Under the pieces are notes generated by a model. The model ran no database searches. It had not been told where the DNA came from and worked only from the letters and a program-made list of their open reading frames with translations. A stretch of DNA of 64,000 nt from an uncultured Dehalococcoidia bacterium (GTDB lineage: Bacteria > Chloroflexota > Dehalococcoidia > Lucifugimonadales > JAAXIE01): contig OX638353.1 of the NCBI GenBank assembly GCA_951813255.1, forward strand, positions 2,477,501 to 2,541,500, read 5' to 3'. The position numbers were made by a program, and so were the translations under genes. Position 1 is the first letter of the stretch, and the number at the start of each line of letters is the position of its first letter. This document shows positions 54,068-62,545 of the stretch, one piece after another.

Positions 54068-55102
54068 ATGGTCGACTGGAACGCCCGAAGCCACATAGCC
54101 GAAGATATCACCCAAGCGGCAGGAATGACTCCCCTCCTCCGCCTCGGCCGGGTAGCACGCGGCCCTCAGGAGCTAAGTGCCAAGTTGGAGTTCATGAACC
54201 CCACCTCCAGCCTCAAGGACCGCATCCTGCGCCACATGGTCCAGCGTGCCGAGGAGCGGGGCGACCTCCGTCCCGGCATGACCATCCTCGAAGCCTCTAC
54301 CGGCAGCACCGGCATCGCCACAGCCATGATCGCTGCCGTCCGCGGCTACCCGGTCGTCATCGTCATGCCCGAAGGCATGAGCGAGGAGCGCAAGGATTGC
54401 ATGCGGGCCTACGGCGCTGAACTCGTCCTCACCCCCGGCGCCGAGAGCGACGTCGACCTCTGTCTCGAAAAGGTCGAAGAACTCAAGGCGCAGAGCCCCG
54501 GCAAGTACTGGGAAGCAGCCCAGTTCTCCAATAAGGACAATATCGAGGCCCACTACATGACCACCGGCCCCGAAATCTGGGACCAGACCGCCGGACGCGC
54601 CGATGTCTTCGTCGCCTCCCAGGGCAGCGGTGGCACCGTCTCCGGCGTCGGCAAGTACCTCAAGGAACACAACCCCAACGTCCACATCTACGCCGTCGAG
54701 CCTGCCGAGTGCCCCATTCTCTCCGGCGGAGGCTGGGGTCCCCACCAGATTGAAGGCATCGGCGACGGCTTCATCCCCGACAACCTCGACCTCGACTACG
54801 TCGACGGCGTGGTCACCGTCTCCTCCAAAGAGTCCATAGACATGGCCCGCCGCCTCGCACGCGAAGAAGGCGTCTTCTGTGGCATCTCTTCAGGCTGCAA
54901 CGTCGCCGCCGCCAACAAGCTCTCCGAAGCCTTGCCCGATACCAAGGTCATCGTCACCATGATCAACGACACCGGCATGCGCTACTTCACCACGCCCCTC
55001 TTCGGCCACGAGGCCTTCGCCGACATACCCGACCGTCCCCACTCCGTGCGCGAAGAGGACACCGCCGAACTCGCCCGCCGCAACCTCCACATCGTCCACT
55101 GA
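54068..55102 (+). CDS. PLP-dependent beta-elimination/replacement enzyme (cysteine synthase-like)
   Basis: 344 residues. PLP lysine K50 in NPTSSLKDRI; the phosphate loop is GSGGTVSGVGKYL and STGSTGIATAMIA matches the substrate loop of O-acetylserine sulfhydrylase and cystathionine beta-synthase. AGGAG lies 12 nt before the ATG. Candidate reactions are cysteine synthesis or another beta-replacement; the motif SSLKDR fits both. Adjacent genes (LLM, Cache protein) do not clarify it. Confidence 0.88.
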   Translation: MVDWNARSHIAEDITQAAGMTPLLRLGRVARGPQELSAKLEFMNPTSSLKDRILRHMVQRAEERGDLRPGMTILEASTGSTGIATAMIAAVRGYPVVIVMPEGMSEERKDCMRAYGAELVLTPGAESDVDLCLEKVEELKAQSPGKYWEAAQFSNKDNIEAHYMTTGPEIWDQTAGRADVFVASQGSGGTVSGVGKYLKEHNPNVHIYAVEPAECPILSGGGWGPHQIEGIGDGFIPDNLDLDYVDGVVTVSSKESIDMARRLAREEGVFCGISSGCNVAAANKLSEALPDTKVIVTMINDTGMRYFTTPLFGHEAFADIPDRPHSVREEDTAELARRNLHIVH

Positions 55103-55162
55103 GAAATCCCGTCCATTGCATCACGGACACCACCCGCCAATTCCCTCGTCCGGAGGCACACA

Positions 55163-55684
55163 ATGCGTAACGCCCTGCTTCTAGGTGGATTCGCCACCGT
55201 CATTGCCATCGCAGCGCTTGCCGTGTCCATCATTGCCATGCTCGCACCAGCCGGCGAGTCGTCTGATAACGACGCCGACGTTACTCTTCATCTAGCGGAC
55301 CGCGGCGAGTTCACCGTGGAAATGGTGCTGAACGCAATCGAGCGTTATGAGTCCGAAGGCAGGGAGGCCACCGTCAATTACTACAACTCCCCAGAGAGCG
55401 TGGACGGTGAGTGGTACGTCTTCATCTTCGACGAAGCCGACAAACTGATCGCCCACGCCGACCCCAACCAGTTGGGCCGAGACCTGAAGGGCGATCTCGG
55501 TGTGGACTCAGCAGGCTACCGGTTCGGCGATGTCATGTTGACGGCGGACAATCGAGGGTTGTGGGTAGACTACCTCTTCCTCAACCTCGAGACGGGGAAC
55601 CAGGAATACAAACACGCCTGGGTTCTCCGCCACGACGGCCTCCTCTTCGGCTCAGGTTGGTATCAGATATTGCCCGACCTGTAG
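55163..55684 (+). CDS. Membrane-anchored Cache-like protein, short
   Basis: 173 residues. One hydrophobic N-terminal helix (about 4-30: LLLGGFATVIAIAALAVSIIAML) serves as a signal anchor. The rest has strand-helix features of single Cache domains: FTVEMVLNAIERYESEG, GEWYVFIFDEADKLIAHADP and a YLFLNLETGNQEYKHAWVLRHDGLLFGSGWYQ finish. Unlike receptors, no kinase, MCP or GGDEF output follows. An extracytoplasmic binding protein for small ligands is possible. GGAGG precedes the ATG by 8 nt. Confidence 0.8.
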   Translation: MRNALLLGGFATVIAIAALAVSIIAMLAPAGESSDNDADVTLHLADRGEFTVEMVLNAIERYESEGREATVNYYNSPESVDGEWYVFIFDEADKLIAHADPNQLGRDLKGDLGVDSAGYRFGDVMLTADNRGLWVDYLFLNLETGNQEYKHAWVLRHDGLLFGSGWYQILPDL

Positions 55685-55800
55685 CCTCAACAGTAGGTGC
55701 TCAAGGGCAAAAACAGGATGATGCGCCCTCAGCTTCACTCTCCGTGATAAACTGGAGCCACGGCATGGCGCACCTCCTGTCAGTTACACTTCCCAGCAGA

Positions 55801-56343
55801 TCAAGCCTTCAGCCGGCGAGAAGTATCCAGCAGCCTCGCCATGGCTTGGTCAATCAGCTCCCCAACCGAAGGATCAATGATGGACCCATCCGCCCCGATC
55901 ACCTGGTCCACATGGGGCAGGAGCACCCGGGGTGTAACCATCACCCAGCCGCCTTCGGACTCCAAACTCGATGTCAGGTGCTCTGCCATGCGCATGGAGC
56001 CTGACCGCCCCGGCGTGCACCCCATCACATAGAACACCTGCCCCGGTATGACAGTGGGCTGACGGCAGGCCCACTCCACCACGTTTTTCATCACCGCCGG
56101 AACGGTGCTGTTGAACTCGGGGGCGGTCAGCACCACGGCATCAGCCCCGGCGATGGCCTCGCGCAACGCTTTCGCCGGAGGTGGATAATCAGCATCCAGA
56201 GGAGCCTTGTACAGGGGCACCGGGTCCAGATCGAACTCCACCGCCTCCACTCCCATCTTCCTCACCGATTCCATCGCCAGCTTCAACAGTCTCTGGTTCC
56301 ACGAGCCCTCCCGCAGGCTCCCCGACATTCCAACTACTCCCAA
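55801..56343 (-). CDS. NADPH-dependent FMN reductase
   Basis: 180 residues from TTG, supported by GGAGG 8 nt before it. The flavodoxin-like GMSGSLREGSWNQRLL binds FMN phosphate, and APEFNSTVPAVMKNVVEWA followed by VIPGQVFYVMG is typical of the family. It supplies reduced FMN, a plausible partner of the LLM-class oxidoreductase 1.8 kb away, although the two are not co-oriented. Confidence 0.88.
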   Translation of the reverse strand: MGVVGMSGSLREGSWNQRLLKLAMESVRKMGVEAVEFDLDPVPLYKAPLDADYPPPAKALREAIAGADAVVLTAPEFNSTVPAVMKNVVEWACRQPTVIPGQVFYVMGCTPGRSGSMRMAEHLTSSLESEGGWVMVTPRVLLPHVDQVIGADGSIIDPSVGELIDQAMARLLDTSRRLKA

Positions 56344-56867
56344 TTGATGTCCTCCCAGTTGAGCCGCCCATCGCGGCCGAGTAAGGCGCTCCTCCAGTCA
56401 GATACGCCGCTCCCGCAAGGATAACATGCACCAATATCCCCGTCTGCGCCACCCCAGCCTTGACTCGTCTGTTCTGTACTCAACCTAGCCCGCACTGGAG
56501 CCACCTGTTCCGGACCCCGATCCGAGGACCCCCAATAACTCACCCCCAGCGCGCTTTCCCGGGCCATATTCTCTTGGCGAGGAGCCAATCAATGGAAGTC
56601 CAACCGCCACGTTCTCAGTCGGATGCCCCGGTGAAGGCGACCAACTCGGAACGATGGGAACAACCCCTCAGATACACCCCAGCTACGATCATCGCGGCGC
56701 GTGTTCCCACTCAGCTACGACCCACAGAGAAAATGGGAACAAACGCAATCCCCGGCTAAGTCATTGTTCCCACATCGCACCCCCACCGCTGGCATAAAGC
56801 CCCTCGGTGGAGTATCGTATGCCCTTTACTGGAGCACCCAGCCCATAACCCATCAGGAGGCGCAATA
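56344..56867. other. Intergenic region without a supported gene
   Basis: 524 bp between the divergent FMN reductase and Rieske oxygenase. Short open frames on both strands lack ribosome sites and recognisable products. The right half contains four alternating TGGGAACA-type elements (56655-56772). Confidence 0.6.
56655..56772. repeat. Four alternately oriented TGGGAACA elements
   Basis: TGGGAACAA at 56655-56663 and 56734-56742 and the reverse-complement TGTTCCCA or TTGTTCCCA at 56702-56709 and 56764-56772. Strand alternation and spacing of 30-47 bp suggest repeated protein-binding sites or nested hairpins upstream of the oxygenase gene. Confidence 0.55.
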
Positions 56868-58121
56868 GTGGCCACCGACGTACGAGGAATGGTCGACCTG
56901 AAGCAGGGTCTCTTGGATCGCCGCATCTTCAACGACCGCGAGATTTACGAGCAGGAACAGGAAGCCATCTTCTCCAAGTGCTGGCTTTTCCTCTGCCACG
57001 AGACCTCCATCCCCAACCCCGGCGACTTCTTCTCCACCTACATGGGCGAGGACCCCGTGCTGGTCACCCGCGGCCAGGACGGCAAGATTCACGCCTTCCT
57101 CAACGTCTGCCGCCACCGAGGCAACCGGGTGTGCCGTGCCGACTCCGGCAATGCCTCCGCCTTTGTCTGTGCCTACCACGGCTGGACCTACGGCACCGAC
57201 GGTAAGCTCATCGCCGTCCCCAGCCTAAAGGAAGCCTATTACGACGAACTGGACACCTCCAAATGGGGCCTCGCTCCAGTGGCCCAACTTGATGACTACA
57301 AGGGCATGGTGTTCGCCACCTTCGACCCCAATGCCCCTCCTCTCCTCGACTACCTGGGTGAGATGACTTGGTACATGGATGCCTTTTTCGACCGGCGCGA
57401 AGGAGGCATCGAGGTCGTCGGAGGCATGCACCGCTGGGTCGCTCCCTGCAACTGGAAACTCCCCGCAGAGAATTTCGCCAGCGACGCCTACCACTTGGGC
57501 TGGACCCACCTCTCCGCCATTCGCACATCGTTCAGCCAAAGCTCCAGCGTCACCCCCAGTGGCATGGGCCACGCCATCTCCCCCGGCCACGGCCACGGCA
57601 TCGGCGCAGTGGGCCCCGACGACATCGTGGACGTAGCCATACCCGAAGTGCTGGAGTATGAGGCGTCCATCCTCCCCGAAGTCCGCGAGAGGCTGGGGTC
57701 CAGGATGGACATGATCAAGCCCGTGGTAGGCAACGTCTTCCCCAACTTCGCCCTGCTGCGAGGTTCCGCCCGCACCTTCCGCGTGTGGCAGCCAAAAGGC
57801 CCGGACAAGACGGAAATATGGGCTTGGGTCTACGTCGACAAGGCAGCTCCACCCGAAATCAAGAAGGCGTACCGCCTCGCTGCGACTCGCACCTTCAGCC
57901 CCAGCGGCACCTTCGAACAGGACGACATGGACAACTGGCAGGGCGTAACCGACGCTGCCCGTAGTGTGGTTTCCCGCAGGGTCCCCATGAACATGGGCAT
58001 GGGCGTCGGCCACGAGAGCTATCGCGAGGATCTCGGAGGAATCGCCAGCGACTACCGCTTCTCCGAGAGCAACCACCGCTCTTTCTATGGCCACTGGGCC
58101 GAACTGATGTCGGCCCGGTGA
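56868..58121 (+). CDS. Rieske ring-hydroxylating oxygenase, alpha subunit
   Basis: 417 residues from GTG with AGGAGG 7 nt upstream. Rieske ligands C81, H83, C101 and H104 (CRHRGNRV and CAYHGWTYG). The mononuclear iron site has D206, H209 and H214 in SDAYHLGWTHLS. The family adds molecular oxygen to aromatic or other unactivated carbons. No dedicated beta subunit, reductase or ferredoxin is adjacent; the nearest Rieske ferredoxin is in the suf operon. Substrate unknown. Followed by an MFS transporter after 40 bp, which may import the substrate. Confidence 0.93.
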   Translation: MATDVRGMVDLKQGLLDRRIFNDREIYEQEQEAIFSKCWLFLCHETSIPNPGDFFSTYMGEDPVLVTRGQDGKIHAFLNVCRHRGNRVCRADSGNASAFVCAYHGWTYGTDGKLIAVPSLKEAYYDELDTSKWGLAPVAQLDDYKGMVFATFDPNAPPLLDYLGEMTWYMDAFFDRREGGIEVVGGMHRWVAPCNWKLPAENFASDAYHLGWTHLSAIRTSFSQSSSVTPSGMGHAISPGHGHGIGAVGPDDIVDVAIPEVLEYEASILPEVRERLGSRMDMIKPVVGNVFPNFALLRGSARTFRVWQPKGPDKTEIWAWVYVDKAAPPEIKKAYRLAATRTFSPSGTFEQDDMDNWQGVTDAARSVVSRRVPMNMGMGVGHESYREDLGGIASDYRFSESNHRSFYGHWAELMSAR

Positions 58122-58161
58122 TGGCCCTGTCAACTAGAAGAGGAAGCGCGGGCATGGGTAC

Positions 58162-59520
58162 ATGTCCGCGCTGAATGCCCTGAACGCACCATCCTTCTGG
58201 ATAAGTCGGGTGGTGCCCTTCCACTACGTGTGGGTGATAGTGGTCGCCCTAGCCATGGCCCAGATGATCGGCTTGGCTGTCGGCTGGGCCGCGGGAGTAT
58301 TGGTCACACCCCTGCAGGACGAGTTCGGATTCGAAATCGAGGACATCGGCCTCTCCTTCGGCCTCTTCTACCTAGCTGCCGCCTTCTTCGCGCCCATTGC
58401 CGGCTGGCTGGGCGACCGGTACGGCGCCCGGAAGGTGATGCTCTTCAGTGCGATCCTCTACACCGCCACCTTGGTGCTGGTGGCGTTCATGGACAATCTG
58501 TGGAGCCTTCACTTCTCCTTCGGCATACTCCGTGGCATCGCCCAGGTCATCTTTATGGTCCCCTTGATGGCTGGCGTAGCCTTGTGGTTCAACCGTCGTC
58601 TCGGCTTGGGCACTGGAGTGTTGTGGGCGGCCTCGGGGATTGGCTCGGCCGTATTCGCGCCGCTGCTGCCCTTCATGGTGGGGAATCTGGGCTGGCAGAA
58701 CTCCTTCCTGCTCATATGCGCCATACTGGGCTCCTCGTTGCTGCTCCTGGCTATACCCCTCCGCAACACGCCGGAAGAGATGGGCCTGAAACCCTACGGA
58801 TGGATACCCGGTGACGAAGCCCGCCAGAAGGCTCGCAAGTCCATTGAGAAGATACGCCTCAAGGTCTTCAACCAGCATGTGAGGCGCACCAAGGCCTTCT
58901 GGAACCTTCCCTGCATCCACGGACTGGGTTGCGCCGGCCATGGCATCATCATGCTGTTCTTGGTGCCCTTGGCCGTAGACGACCGGGGCATCAGCCTTGG
59001 CACCGCCGCCTTCACCCTCACCATTATCTCGTCGGTGAGCATCATAAGCCGCTTCGTGACACCCATCCTCTGCGAGCGCAGGGGCACCAAGCTCGTGATG
59101 GCCACCTGCCTGCTGCTGCAGGGCCTGCCAGTCGTATTACTCTTCTGGGCCGACAGCGTGTGGGAGTTCTTCCTCTTCTCAGCCATTTTCGGCCTTGGCT
59201 TCGGTGGCGAATGGACAGGCTACCTAGTCATCAACCGCCAGTACTACGGCAACGGGCCCATGGGGACCCTCTACGGCTGGCAGAACACCGGCTCCCTGCT
59301 AGCCCACGCCTTTGTGAGTTGGGCAGCGGGCATGATGATCGCCCTTACGGGCTCCTACACCGCGATCCTGATATTCAGCTTGGCCACCAGCTTAGGCGGC
59401 GCCGCCTTGGTGATAGCCTTGGAGCCCACCTCACAACGCCTCATCTCCCCCAACTGGGAAGACGACCTCCCCGTCGAAGCCCGCAGCGCCACCCCCGCCG
59501 TCGCCATGGCGGATGATTAG
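58162..59520 (+). CDS. Major facilitator superfamily transporter
   Basis: 452 residues with about 12 membrane helices. The MFS loop signature GWLGDRYGARKVMLF is clear, and repeats of the fold appear at VTPILCERRGTKLVM. The middle cytoplasmic loop is about residues 200-250. Substrate not predictable; many related proteins transport organic anions. Likely co-transcribed with the Rieske oxygenase. Confidence 0.9.
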   Translation: MSALNALNAPSFWISRVVPFHYVWVIVVALAMAQMIGLAVGWAAGVLVTPLQDEFGFEIEDIGLSFGLFYLAAAFFAPIAGWLGDRYGARKVMLFSAILYTATLVLVAFMDNLWSLHFSFGILRGIAQVIFMVPLMAGVALWFNRRLGLGTGVLWAASGIGSAVFAPLLPFMVGNLGWQNSFLLICAILGSSLLLLAIPLRNTPEEMGLKPYGWIPGDEARQKARKSIEKIRLKVFNQHVRRTKAFWNLPCIHGLGCAGHGIIMLFLVPLAVDDRGISLGTAAFTLTIISSVSIISRFVTPILCERRGTKLVMATCLLLQGLPVVLLFWADSVWEFFLFSAIFGLGFGGEWTGYLVINRQYYGNGPMGTLYGWQNTGSLLAHAFVSWAAGMMIALTGSYTAILIFSLATSLGGAALVIALEPTSQRLISPNWEDDLPVEARSATPAVAMADD

Positions 59521-59544
59521 CCTCTAGCCTCCCACCAGGGCCAA

Positions 59545-59574
59545 TTGACACCCGACATTGGCCGTCCCTATACT
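59545..59574 (+). promoter_or_regulatory. Sigma70-type promoter of the T-box/trpE transcript
   Basis: TTGACA (59545-59550) and TATACT (59569-59574) with an 18-bp spacer. The predicted start near 59581 marks the 5' end of the leader. Confidence 0.68.
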
Positions 59575-59580
59575 GCGGCC

Positions 59581-59887
59581 TTCAATATAACAATGGCTGT
59601 GAAGAGGGCTAGTAGGGCGCAAAGCGGGGCCCAGAGAGCCGGGTAAGGTGTGAGCCGGCGCCAGCGCATCGCCTGAATGGACCTCGGAGCTGCAGGCCGA
59701 ACGGACCGTCACCCCTCGAATAATTTGAGGCACCCAAGTAGGCTGAGCCGGTCTGGGCCCCGTTATCAAGCCCCAGACGTTCCCTCAACGGGAGCATCGG
59801 TAGAGATGCCGAAGTACAGTTATACTGCGTTTCGGCAATTAGGGTGGCACCACGGAATAAGCCCCGTCCCTAGGGACGGGGCTTATT
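59581..59887 (+). promoter_or_regulatory. Tryptophan T-box riboswitch leader
   Basis: The leader carries the conserved AGGGTGGCACCAC T-box bulge sequence (59841-59853), the Stem I AGAGAGCC motif (59633-59640) with GGTGTGAG after it, and a specifier segment GAATGGACC in which TGG (59678-59680) is the Trp codon. The next gene is trpE, so the specifier and target agree. Uncharged tRNA-Trp would stabilise the antiterminator and permit transcription. Confidence 0.88.
59856..59887 (+). terminator. T-box leader terminator hairpin
   Basis: Arms 59856-59870 and 59873-59887 pair perfectly (15 bp, forming a 32-bp palindrome with the central TA). It immediately follows the T-box sequence and overlaps the antiterminator partner. 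Only a weak T-rich tail follows, so termination may depend on structural strength. Confidence 0.75.
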
Positions 59888-59938
59888 GTATTTGGGACAT
59901 ATACGAACGCAGTGACGAAAGAGAGAGCCGGAGAATAG

Positions 59939-61414
59939 ATGGCCAACACCTACTATCCCTCGTTGGGAGATGTCAGAGAGCTAGCGTCGCAGGGCAATCT
60001 CGTGCCCATCTACCGTGAGGTCCCTGCCGACTTGGAGACCCCTGTGTCTGCCTACCTCAAGGTGGCGCAGCCGCCCTACTCGTTCCTGCTGGAAAGCGTT
60101 GAAGGCGGAGAGAGACTGGCCCGCTACAGTTTCATCGGCACCGAGCCGTACAGCGTGCTGAAGAGCGGACCTGGTCAGCCCGAGGGCGCCATAGACCCAC
60201 TGCTGCCGGTGCAGGCAGAGATGGAGCGCCACAAGCTCGTCCCCCTACCCGAGCTGCCCCGCTTTCATGGTGGCGCAGTAGGCTACGTGGCCTATGATGC
60301 CGTGCGCTACTTCGAGCCCCGCGTCCCCGCTCCTGAGGAAGACCCGCTGCAACTCCCCGAATCCATCTTCCTTTGCGCCGACACCCTTCTGGTATTCGAC
60401 CACCTGCGTCACACCATCAAGGTGCTGAGCCACGTCCGCGTGGACGACGACCTTGAGGCCGCCTATGCGACCGCCGCCCGCAAGATCGACGCACTCGTCG
60501 ACAGGCTGGCCCGGCCCCTCGCCGCTCCGCCTGCCATTACACAACCAGCCAGCGACACCCCACCCGAGATCTCATCCAATTTCAGCCGGGCAGACTACGA
60601 GCGAGCGGTGGTACGGGCCAAGGAATACATCTACGACGGCGATATCATCCAGGCGGTGCTTTCGCAGCGGTTCGCCCGGCCCACCTGCGCAGAGCCCTTC
60701 CAAATATATCGCGCCCTGCGTACCATCAACCCCTCACCCTACATGTACTACCTGGAACTGGACGGTTTCCAGATTATTGGCACCTCGCCGGAGATGCTGG
60801 TCCGCCTTGAGGATGGCCGAGTCACTACCCACCCCATAGCCGGCACCCGTCCCCGCGGCAGTGATGCGTCCGAATCGGAGGCCATGGAGAAGGAGTTGCG
60901 AGAGAGCGAGAAGGAACGGGCAGAGCACATCATGCTGGTGGACTTGGGGCGCAACGACATAGGGCGCGTCAGCCAACCCGGCACGGTCTCAGTCCCCCAA
61001 CTGATGGACGTGGAACGCTACTCCCACGTGATACACCTTGTGTCCCATGTGACGGGCGACATCAAGCCTGAACTATCCGCCTACGATGCCCTGCGCGCCT
61101 GTTTCCCGGCAGGTACGGTATCCGGAGCACCCAAAATACGGGCCATGGAGATCATCTCCGAGTCCGAGGGACAGGTTCGCGGGCCCTACGCCGGGTCGGT
61201 GGGCTACTTCAGCTTCTCCGGCAACATGGACGCTGCCATCACCATTCGCACCATCGTGATGCGCCCCAGTGAAACACTCGGCATGAACGTGGCCTACGTG
61301 CAGGCAGGGGGCGGAATCGTCGCCGATTCCGTTCCTGAAGAAGAGTACCAAGAGACGTGGCACAAGGCCTCGGCCCTGCTGCGGGCCATCGACCGAGCAG
61401 AGGGACGGGACTGA
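59939..61414 (+). CDS. trpE: Anthranilate synthase component I
   Basis: 491 residues. LLES (50-53) forms the tryptophan feedback site, and the chorismate-binding C-terminal domain shows GTSPEMLVRLEDG, PIAGTRPRG, MLVDLGRNDIGRV and CFPAGTVSGAPKIRAMEI. With TrpG it converts chorismate and glutamine to anthranilate. GGAGA lies 4 nt before the ATG. Regulation by the T-box leader upstream. Confidence 0.96.
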   Translation: MANTYYPSLGDVRELASQGNLVPIYREVPADLETPVSAYLKVAQPPYSFLLESVEGGERLARYSFIGTEPYSVLKSGPGQPEGAIDPLLPVQAEMERHKLVPLPELPRFHGGAVGYVAYDAVRYFEPRVPAPEEDPLQLPESIFLCADTLLVFDHLRHTIKVLSHVRVDDDLEAAYATAARKIDALVDRLARPLAAPPAITQPASDTPPEISSNFSRADYERAVVRAKEYIYDGDIIQAVLSQRFARPTCAEPFQIYRALRTINPSPYMYYLELDGFQIIGTSPEMLVRLEDGRVTTHPIAGTRPRGSDASESEAMEKELRESEKERAEHIMLVDLGRNDIGRVSQPGTVSVPQLMDVERYSHVIHLVSHVTGDIKPELSAYDALRACFPAGTVSGAPKIRAMEIISESEGQVRGPYAGSVGYFSFSGNMDAAITIRTIVMRPSETLGMNVAYVQAGGGIVADSVPEEEYQETWHKASALLRAIDRAEGRD

Positions 61415-61454
61415 CAGTCCCCATATTCGGCCAAGCCCCATTCAGAAAGGAGCA

Positions 61455-61898
61455 ATGATGCTCAAGTCCTTCTTCCACACGGGCTTCGTGGTGCGTGACC
61501 TGGAAAGCTCCGTCGGCTTCTATAAGGATGCTCTGGGCTTGGAGATAATCGGGCGCTACGAGCGTCATGGTGAGTTCGCCCAGAAGCTTTTGGGCTTCCC
61601 TGACGCCTATCTCAAGGTGGCATTCCTCAGTATGGGCAACGGCCATGCCTTGGAACTCATACAGTACGTCGTACCTCCCAGCGTAGAGGGCCAACTGCCC
61701 AAGAATGCATTGGGAGCCTCTCACCTAGCCTTCTATGTGGAGGGCATCGACCAGTTGTACCATGAACTGGACCAGAAGGGCATGCAGTTCACCAACCCTC
61801 CAGCCACACTCACCGAGGACGGACGTGCGATTCGCAAGGCCCTGTACGCCCAAGACCCCGACGGCAACTGGCTCGAATTCGTGGAGCTGTTGGCATGA
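61455..61898 (+). CDS. VOC-family protein between trpE and trpG
   Basis: 147 residues, start with [48 protein letters not shown] and [15 protein letters not shown] give the full glyoxalase-like pattern with putative metal ligands His8, His97 and Glu. Its stop codon overlaps the trpG start by 4 nt (ATGA), so it is translationally coupled to trpG. Its presence between the two subunits of anthranilate synthase is unusual; a role in aromatic metabolism is only inferred. Confidence 0.85.
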   Translation: MMLKSFFHTGFVVRDLESSVGFYKDALGLEIIGRYERHGEFAQKLLGFPDAYLKVAFLSMGNGHALELIQYVVPPSVEGQLPKNALGASHLAFYVEGIDQLYHELDQKGMQFTNPPATLTEDGRAIRKALYAQDPDGNWLEFVELLA

Positions 61899-62470
61899 TT
61901 CTCATCATCGATAACTACGACAGCTTCACGTACAACCTGTACCAGTACCTCAGCGAACTGGGGGCTGAGGTGGTGGTGCAGCGCAACGACAAGATCACCT
62001 TGGACGAGATTGAAGCTATGCAGCCCCAAGGCCTAGTGGTCTCGCCCGGCCCCTGCACTCCGCACGAGGCCGGCATCTCCCAAGATGTGATCCTGCGCAT
62101 GGGACCACAGATACCGACCCTAGGGGTGTGCCTCGGTCACCAGTGCGTGGGGCAGGCCTTCGGGGCCACGGTTGGACCGGCGGGCGAAATCATGCACGGC
62201 AAGATGTCGGAAATACGGCACAAGGGCGTGGGAGTCTTGGAGGGCCTGCCCAATCCTTTCCCTGCCATTCGCTATCACTCCTTGGCGGTATACGCCGACA
62301 CTGTCCCCGAGTGCTTGGAAGTTACCGCGTGGACCGGGAACGGATTGATAATGGGCCTGCGTCACAGGGAGCACCCCATACAGGGGGTACAATTCCACCC
62401 CGAATCCATCATGACAACCGTGGGCCACGACTTGCTGCGCAACTTCCTAGCCGAGGTAGACGCGTCGTGA
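61895..62470 (+). CDS. trpG: Anthranilate/aminodeoxychorismate synthase glutamine amidotransferase
   Basis: 191 residues. Nucleophile C79 in [21 protein letters not shown] with the oxyanion neighbourhood, and [11 protein letters not shown] with the catalytic His and Glu. It supplies ammonia to TrpE and may also serve PabB. Coupled to the VOC gene upstream by ATGA. The remaining trp genes (D, C, F, B, A) are not in the window. Confidence 0.95.
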   Translation: MILIIDNYDSFTYNLYQYLSELGAEVVVQRNDKITLDEIEAMQPQGLVVSPGPCTPHEAGISQDVILRMGPQIPTLGVCLGHQCVGQAFGATVGPAGEIMHGKMSEIRHKGVGVLEGLPNPFPAIRYHSLAVYADTVPECLEVTAWTGNGLIMGLRHREHPIQGVQFHPESIMTTVGHDLLRNFLAEVDAS

Positions 62471-62545
62471 TGCGGGCGTTCTGGTAGGTTGACCGGACTT
62501 AGCGCACAAACACTATCCCCAAGAGAGACCGCCCAGAGGTGCAAC

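Noticed and set aside
56460..56759. 99-residue plus-strand open frame upstream of the Rieske oxygenase
   Set aside because: Low-complexity, Pro/Gln/Ser-rich product without a ribosome site; better explained as regulatory DNA with repeats.
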